Positions 26,301-35,300 of a stretch of DNA of 64,000 nt are shown here, piece after piece; within the stretch, counting starts at the first letter, position 1; each line of letters begins with the position of its first letter. A program made the translations under genes and the position numbers. Where the stretch lies: NCBI GenBank assembly GCA_963978905.1, contig OZ022258.1, forward strand, positions 30,446,716 to 30,510,715, given 5' to 3'. The notes below the pieces were generated by a model. It worked only from the letters and a program-made list of their open reading frames with translations, searched no databases and was not told where the DNA came from. This DNA is from Trichostrongylus colubriformis. Lineage: Eukaryota > Nematoda > Chromadorea > Rhabditida > Trichostrongylidae.

Positions 26301-29300
26301 TAGATCACTCTCAAACCAAAATCAGATAGCGTATAAATTAAGGAAATGATGTTTGTTTACGAGCCCGTAGAAATAGGGAAACACGGGAGCAAAAAATAGG
26401 TGATTCCGGAGAATGAACTTGAACTGATTTTCCTTCTGATTTGTCGCCTTTCGTAATTCTTCGCTCATGTATTATCCCTTTCTTTGACTAATTAGTTTGT
26501 TTGTGCAGCATTTACCATAGCTTCTCAGCAATCACACGCATAACGTGTTGAGCTGATTGGTCAATATCGGCATCGAACCGTGAACTGAAAGCTTGACAAG
26601 ATATTGACTTTCGAAATTTTGATTTTTGTTAGCAGCTGATTTTCGCCGTAGCCCACATGCGAAAGTTGTTAGAAGTATGCTGAGGCATGGGGCTTAGAAT
26701 AACCAGTGTCAGAAGCTGAGTTGTGGTGAAAGATGTCGCGGTAGTGTAATGGATTAGCACATTTGTCCGGAAAGCATGGAGTGCGGGTTCGAGTCCCGGA
26801 GGCCAAAGTTGTTACCCATTACTCAGCGCACTTCTGACTATTTGCGCATCGCGGGCTGCCCCAAAAATCGGCAGCTAGCAAAAATCAAAACTTCAAAAGC
26901 CATTAAAAAATAGTGTTTCTATACGAGTTTTCCCTCCTTGTCCCGCTCCTGGTTCTTTTGAAGGCATACTATGCGATAATAAGATTAGTGGCTTACTTTC
27001 TTGCGGCGAGTAAGTCTTTGAGTAGCTGCTTAGGCTGCACGTTTGTTACGACTGCACGGTGCACGCTCACGCTGTTCTGCCTGCTTGAAGGCGACCAAGC
27101 CACGCCTCCCAACCAAATCACACCTGGCCTTAGGCGAACAAATTTCCAACATGGAAGCTAAGCTGCTTTCATCATCGGAAAAACAGTTTCATCGAATTAT
27201 GTTCTCTCATGGCGAGTTTCATTCTCCACGCGCGCGCCTGGTTGGAAATTTGTTTGTTCAAGGCCAAGTGTGGTTTGGTTGGGTAAGCGTTGATTGCGTT
27301 CAAGCAGGCACCACAGCGTAGGGGTGCACCGTGCGACCGCAAAGGTGCAGTCGAGCAGTTGTCTAAGGACCTATTCGCGTCAAGAAGACTCACCAATTTG
27401 ATTATCGCGTAGAGGGGTGTGTTGCAAGTGTTCCGGTGATTGGTGCAGGGTCAGGTCACGCATAAGTGGGTTTACTTCACGAGGTGCTTGATACAACTGA
27501 TTCCAAGATCTTCACTGGGTACCTGGTCCACTTATGTCAAAGATAAAGGCCAGAGTATAAAGGCAGATAATTGCGAAGTGAAATATGTAATAAAATGGAT
27601 ATTTGTTACTCAAATGATTAGGTTAAGGAATCTTCCAGTAAATACAATTTCTGACTGAAAACAAATACGATCCATGATGAAGGTGGAAGCTAATTAGTGT
27701 AATAGTTCATAACATAATGTTTCAGTCTCACAAGAATGTTAATTTAGTCATTTCTACAGTGAATTACCCTCCACACAACACTGGTAACCTGAACTCCCGG
27801 AACGCTGGTCGAAACACTTGCACGCCACGCTAGCGTAAAGTGCCTTAAAGGCACAGGCCACGGTAGTCTTCGTGGGTCATCACCCTCAGTAGTGATTTCA
27901 GAAGTGTTGAGACCACCTTTGCGCGTTCACAAGTACAAATTTCGAAGCGCGTCAGCTTAGGCCAACTCTCCTATAAAGCTCCTTAGATAGACAAAAAGAA
28001 TATAGGCTCATCTTGGACTTCCATAATGTCTTTGAATTGTTAGGGGGATTTTGAAGTACAGCATGAAGGATAACTTATCAAAGGATATGTATATTCAAGA
28101 AGACCTTATCAAAGGTCTTCTTGAAGGATATCAAATTGGACCAGCAAGTGTGCATCATGTTACTGAAAGTGTGACGGATCAAATGGTTTTTATTCTTTGA
28201 GGAGGCGAGAAAGCAGCCTGAGCTAAGTCATGATTTCCCGAAGGTGAAGATGCAAAACCTGGCCACATTTTTCGTTACGACATAATAAGGATTTCGCCCA
28301 TCCTATCGTATTGATCGTTGGCATCAAGTGGTTGCTACAGACTAATCGCTTGATTCGATGGCAAGTNNNNNNNNNNNNNNNNNNNNNNNNNNNNNNNNNN
28401 NNNNNNNNNNNNNNNNNNNNNNNNNNNNNNNNNNNNNNNNNNNNNNNNNNNNNNNNNNNNNNNNNNNNNNNNNNNNNNNNNNNNNNNNNNNNNNNNNNNN
28501 NNNNNNNNNNNNNNNNNNNNNNNNNNNNNNNNNNNNNNNNNNNNNNNNNNNNNNNNNNNNNNNNNNACCCTAGGAAGGGAAAGAAGCTTTGACGTGGGTG
28601 AAAATTTTGCGTCTCCCCCCCCCCCCCCCCCCCTCCCTCCCGACTTTATTTGACCCGTAAGTACATCTAGAAACAATATAAGAAAGAGCAAAGTAAAAAC
28701 TAAAAGCAAAAAACAAATCTATAATAGAACCATCTTCTTTTGGCACCATGCCAAGGCGTCAAATTGGCGAGTTTGTGCAATGGCGGCCACTCGAAGTCGT
28801 CCACACTACGTCTGTTCTACAGTAAGCCAAAATTACCCCCTCCTGGTGTCTTTAATTCGAAGGCAAGTGTCAGCCAAAATGAAACGGTAGTCTTCACCTC
28901 ACTTGCGGACTTTCTACGCACTTATTATTCATCCTAGCGGTGTCCTGGAAGCGCATCTTTTGCAGTGGTGAAAGAGGGTCTTAACAGAATGATTGAATTA
29001 TCGCGAAATATGCCTTGAGCATAGCCTTCATGCCGTTCATGATGCTACCTAATCAACTACCACTCCTGACGAACTTACAACTGCCATTTGACTCTCGAAA
29101 AACTTGCATAGTTCTAGTCACATTTTTATTGTTTGTCGTAATACAGTGCGTATCACCACTATACGTCCACCCTTATTTTCGCGGAATCAGTTCTATGCGC
29201 CTCAGGTCAACTCTGCAATGTATGCCATTAGATTTAGCACACAAGAAAATGGTGATAAACTCGTTTGCTCGACGGATAATCATAGCTTGTGCACCGCAGA

Positions 29301-32300
29301 GCAACCCCATATGTCTACGTGGTTCTCTCCAGAAAGAAGTTCAACTTGGGTGGACCAGACGGTTCTGTTACTGCCGCGATTTGAAGCAAATCCACTGCAG
29401 TTCAGCCGAAGCAACTTCGGTGGTGGTATGCTGATGGTGGGAGCCTACAATTAGGAGAGAAAGCTGGACCTTACATTCGTTTCAAGCCGAATCCATTAGC
29501 AAGAGTATCAGAATACGTTAGAATGCAATCTGCTACCCTTCCCGCACCTTTAGTGACGTCCGTCAAAAGTCGATTTCCAAGCAGGACAGTAAGTGTACAT
29601 GCCAGCCGGTCGACTTCAGCATGGTCCAACAGCACAACGTCGACTTGCTAGAGTGTCCAGCGTGCAGCCTAATTCTGAATCCCATGGAAAACTTTTGGGG
29701 AATGATCTTGCGCAGGGTGTACGACAACTGCAGGCAGTTTGCCACCGTCGACGAGCTCAAAAGTGCGATCATGGACGCTCGGGGTACCATCTACTCTGAA
29801 ATCCTCGAAAACTATACAACGAACATGTCACACCGACTGATGGAAGTAGCTTTCAAGAAGGAGCACCAATTCGCTGCTATTTTTCTTGATTTGTCTGTTT
29901 TAAAGGCAGCCTTAGGGGAAATTTGGACGAGAAGTTAAAGAGGTAGTGAATATGAAAACCGAGATGCCTAGTAACAGGGCAGTATAGAAAAAACGGATGC
30001 AAACGGCCAGAAGCCCGAGAAAATGGACCCCTTTCCACCGTTGGTTCTAGGCGCGGACGACCTTCCCGTCAAGAGGGGCGTACTCCGCATAGGTTTTTCA
30101 TTGACATTACCAAGACGTTATGAAGTGATGTTCGGAAATGCGACAGCATCTATTTTCATGTGGTGAGCTTCGAGCTAGAAGTGAGAAAGCGCGCTGCGAT
30201 ACTTTCAATCCCGCCGATCTCCTTGACCAACCTCACTGTGACCAACCACTAATTACGTCGCCAGGAGGCGGGCTGCCCTAACCAAGGCGGCTTGCCCTGA
30301 TGAGGCCGCCTCCGCCACTGCTCAAGGGGGTGCCTTCCGCGAGGGACTTCACCATACATAGGCCTGTCAGCCCCGTAATTTTTCAGTCAATGCCTCCTCT
30401 TGGGATTCCCTGTCACCCACATTATCCCAAACACTGTCTTTAAGCTTGTGAATAAACTATTAATTACAGCGGACGTATAGCGTAAAACGGTCGAAATTCT
30501 GAAAAAAAAATCTTGTAAAAATAGAGTCCGAGCACCCAAATTTTTGAAAGTGGTCACTGCAGAGTCAAGTTGAAGCGTTCAGGACTAATTCCACTGAAAT
30601 ATGGGGTGGATGTATAGTAGTGAAACGCACTGTAGTATAATCTGCATACAATGCATATATGATAAGGGTGAGTAGTCGGGCTCGAATGCTTCATTCCTGT
30701 GGACCAGGAAGTCATGCTTCATCTGGAATTGTGAAGCAAGACCGGCAAAGTTGTGAAAGGGACCTTATCGCTGACAGTCCACCTTGTTTACGTGAACCAC
30801 GCAAATCTGAATTTACTCCAGTGTGCGTTTGAGCACTACTATATGTATATAACCGTATTCGAAGCGGCGTTTGAAGTAGTCTCCATAGGTTTTCTTCACA
30901 CAGTGCTTTGTTCTAATCCGGATGGTACGTGTAATATACTATGTGCTTCTGCAGTGAAAGTTCGCCTTTTTCCGCTCATTATTCTAACCTTTCCATAATT
31001 TTGTGCGGATAAACCTGAGATAGTCAGCCCCTTCTCCTCTCAGTTTCATGCAGGAGCAAATGAGTGAAAAAGTGATCGGACTCCCCTGTTGTAAGCAAAG
31101 TGATACCTAATGCTGGGGATTCAACTCTTGAACACGCTTTGATTTGTTCAGGTTCGCTAGCCTATACACACAAATTTGTATTTTTTAGCGTTTCGAACTT
31201 TTTTTGTGTTGGTTGGTATCTCTCTACTCTAGAGTGCACTTTCGTTTGAAGGCAAGGACCTTATCGTCGACTTTTTCGCTGAATTTCTTGCAGTTTTTGT
31301 ATCGAATACATTTGGAACTGCTTTGGCCATTACTCAAGTACTTTCTAGCAGACTTCGTAGAGCAGACTCATGATAAACCGACCTCTCCACATAGCGTGAT
31401 GTTAGCCATGGTGAGTGTTTTGAGTGACTGAGAGAAGTAGAGGGGCGAAGATGTGAAGATAGCCACTAGCCACGTTGCAATCAGCACCCGCTGTAATTGA
31501 GGAGCTTTCGAGATATCGTGAAACCAGCCGGAACGCGATTGCATTCCACGCACCTGTGCGTGCTTCAGTTTCCATGGCTCTTTCATCGGTGTCACAATAC
31601 TTCGATATCGATCAATGGCTATGAAGCATAAGCACCAAGAGGAGATCAGAACTGAAAGCAAATTGTTCAGCAACAATTGAGCTCTAGGCCTGAAACTGTG
31701 GAGGGATGGCTAAATTATGTGATATACGTTGTATACCACTAGGTTACGGCCCCGTCTCGAAAACTTTTTGGCGTGAGTTAGCTAATTTGGCTAAATTCCA
31801 CAGTTTCAGGCCTAAAGAAGGCGTTAAACGCCGAAATATAGCGAAAATATTCTCAAAACTTTCGAGTCTCTTGAGGGGTCTTTTGAGTTTTTGAATGAAT
31901 ATATTGGAGTCTCAATTGTTGTTGAGCATTCAAATAATCATGAGACTTCGGAACAGCACAATATTGAAAGTCAAGTGTCTAAGCCCAAAAGGAAATGCCC
32001 AGATGACCCTATCACTTGTGCTAGGGAGGGGTCAGGAAGGTGTTTACTGATCAAGAAAGTTTACATACTACGTCTCTCGCAGCGACGAATGAATAATAGC
32101 ACTTTTGGAGCGCCATGATGAGAGAATGCTCGGGAAAACATTTTACGCATCCCTTCAAATGAAAAACGCTTGAATGAAGAATGTGTCCTGCGATACGCAA
32201 ACAGGAACTGCAAGGAATAGCAAGGAAAGTGCAATATTCACAAAAAAACTCCAACAAGCTTGCGATTGGTAGTCAGAACAGTGAGCTGCTAAATGGAGTG

Positions 32301-35300
32301 GAGGAACTCCGATGGAGGGTCTTTTTCCTTTATTTTGAGAGTAATGTTTGGACGAGTGCCACTGCTCGACCGAAATTCCTCTGGGTGATGTGGTTAGAGC
32401 GGTGAAGCCCAAACACCCAACTTTGCATTGATTGAAATCGTTTTATTTTTTGTGGCTTACCCGATATGCCTTGGCATGGAGGCACGAGTTTGCAGAGGAG
32501 CAGCCCAAACATCCAGCGCTTCATAAATGCCAACACTGGGGTGATAGGTACGGCAGTGATGCACAACAACTAAAAATACACTTTTCGATTACATAAACAG
32601 ACAAATTACCCAGTATATTCTGTTATTACTTATTTATTTATTTATTCTCCGAGTGGGAGGGAAGGGTATGCTCGTTGGAGTCTGGGGTAAATGGTTCTGG
32701 AATCGATAATGTATGTGTTCGTGGATACAGAACGTATAATACACCAAACGAATGGGTACGTTCGAACTGCTGGCCTACTCCATCAATCATCCGGGCGTTG
32801 TGAGGATTCTACGCTAATATTTCACAGAAGCCTTATTTTTGCTCATCATCGGGTACCTTAGAGCCCCCTTGAGATGGCTCATACCAACAAATTGTTGGTT
32901 GCCGTGCGAATAATCAAATTGCCCAAGTCTACGGCAACAATTAGCTGTAATGACCAACCATCCAGGTAATGCTGCATGTCCCACATGTGTTCCTGTGTAT
33001 ATGAACATGTCCCGTGTGTGTGTTACACCAAGTAAAGTCATAAGTAGCGGTGGATTGCTTGGTCGTTACCATGCGATCGTTAGTTAACGGGTCATGAAAT
33101 CTATTCATGGTTTCCATATGCACTGCGAACACGAATCAAGTCAAGAAATACCCTCAGAAATCCTTCCTCGAAATAAACTGAGGCATGCTGGATTACTCAT
33201 CTGGAATGCGACCGTTTTCCTTTCGTGAAACAGACCTCTACCCTTACCAATAATACTAGTAAGGGGGGACTTTCGAGAAACGGAGCGTTTTTTGAGAGGG
33301 TTTTTACATCATATGGGGGTAGTGCATGGAACATATAACTTCAGTTAGTTTTTACTGAGCTGGCCTAAAAACGCCAAAAAAGGAGCAACGAGAAATCCAA
33401 CGACAGCGATTTTAACGCACTCATTATATCGGGTACATTATATCGGAAGGTAAAAAATGCAAATTACATTGAGAAATGAAGTGTCGTTACTGGCGTCCTC
33501 TGAAAATCATATCCTGCATAAAGGCCTTATCATCGTTCCTCTACAGGAGCACCAGCAGCGACTGAATGGTGTGGAGGAGAAAGGGATGGACTAACACGAC
33601 GCTAGTCATAGTTTCATGAATCCTGTTTTAGCCAGAATTTTGCATTTTTGGTTTTCACATTTTCATCCTCCTATAATTATCTCTATATGCCCAGCAAAGA
33701 TGATAATCGTTACCAGCATGTCAGATTGACCTTGATTGAGGGTTGATTGATAACCTGATTAGGAGCTTTCAGCAAACTTGGTCGTCCGATTTTCTTGGAC
33801 AGGCAGGAACACGTAAAGCACGAAATAGGCGTTTTGTGTGACATATTCGTGTGACAAACTACCCTTAGGGGCACACTTCCAACCAACTCGAGTTTTTGGC
33901 GCAGTCTTCGGAAAAGTATGTTGGGCCATAAGTACATGTCCCTTTTTTTACTTCTAGGAGTGAATAACTTACAAATCCAATGGAAATCAGTGGAACATCC
34001 ACAAAATGGATTCCTACGCTATATTTTTCTCTAATAAGTAACAAACAAGACCAATGGTCAGGATTTCGTGATGTGTGATACCGTTGTCTCCATTGTCGAA
34101 TGTGCAGTCGAATGTATACGAATGCCCGGTACAAATTTTCGCATTTGGGTCAAAATCTCGATTGGACTGGAATTTGTTCGTGGGGTTGTTCGACGTCATG
34201 AACAAAGATAATGTATCCGTTTCGCGCAAAAATGCCTCGCCCGTGTGCTATGAGCGAGGACAGGCTCAAAAACTGGACCATGCAATCCGCTGAAAGAAGT
34301 GATGGGTGGTAGGATGACGTTCTAAGAGTGGTTAGTGCAATTAATTTTCACATAGATACTTACAAGCCCGTAAATTGAAATTTCCAGTTTTGTAAAATTC
34401 ATCCTGAAAGGAGATTGTACCATCAACCACGTTGTTGGCATACGCAGGGCTGCTCAGAAAAGCTGCAGGTCAGTTATATATTTCGTGCACTTGTCCCATA
34501 TGTTGCAAGAAAGCGTTCACAAAAGCGCGTCACGTCCTGAGAGTTTTTCCTCCTATGTTCTACAGGTACTTGCACAAAGATTGCTTCCGATATAGCATTT
34601 TGTACCTATTTTATGTCAATTGATAGGAAAGTTTCCGCTAAAGACTACTTTGTAAATTGCCCCAAACGAAGGAAAATCGCCTTGTCTCTTTTTTACAGCC
34701 ATTGTGAAAACACCCATCTCTCTTCAATTTGATGAACCTGTCAGCATCGCATGAGGTGAACCCAGCATCAGACATCCATTTTTACCTCGTGTTTGCACTG
34801 CATCCAATGCTTTGCGTTCTTATGAAGTCGATTACGAGTCAGGTAAAGGAATCAGTTGCTAAGGCGTTTGCTGTAGGGTTATGGACCCAAGACGGCATGG
34901 TAACTCACAAACGTGAAGAAAAGAGTAACAAGTTATTCCGGTCCCTTGCACTCTTCTTTCATACTTAACTAAAGGGCTTATGTAGGTCGGCGTGGCTTAT
35001 ATGAAATAATAAATATGTGGCGATGAACCTTCTGATCAAGCCCATACATGCGACACAAAGGCTGTGTACGCTAGCTTTGGAAGGTGGTCCAGCAAAGCAA
35101 TGACGGAATCGATCTTCCTAATATCACTTATGAAGCTCGCTTTAAAGAATGGTATGCCCAATCAGTTCTCGAACGATCAAAGGAGTTTTGATTTTTGTTG
35201 GCTGTTGATTTTGGCCACAGCTTTCGGAGCGAAAGCTCCCACAGGAGTGCAGCGTTATGGGCAAAAGTTTCGGTCACGTCCTAGACTGAAGATTTTGCTC

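Noticed and set aside
28095..28123. Perfect short hairpin resembling a bacterial terminator
   Set aside because: The window is clearly a nematode genome; no bacterial gene is adjacent and no T run follows.
28311..28709. Open frames spanning the N run
   Set aside because: Undetermined residues make them meaningless.
29015..29454. 139- and 116-codon plus-strand frames
   Set aside because: They are broken-frame readings through the Tc3-like transposase remnant, not separate genes.
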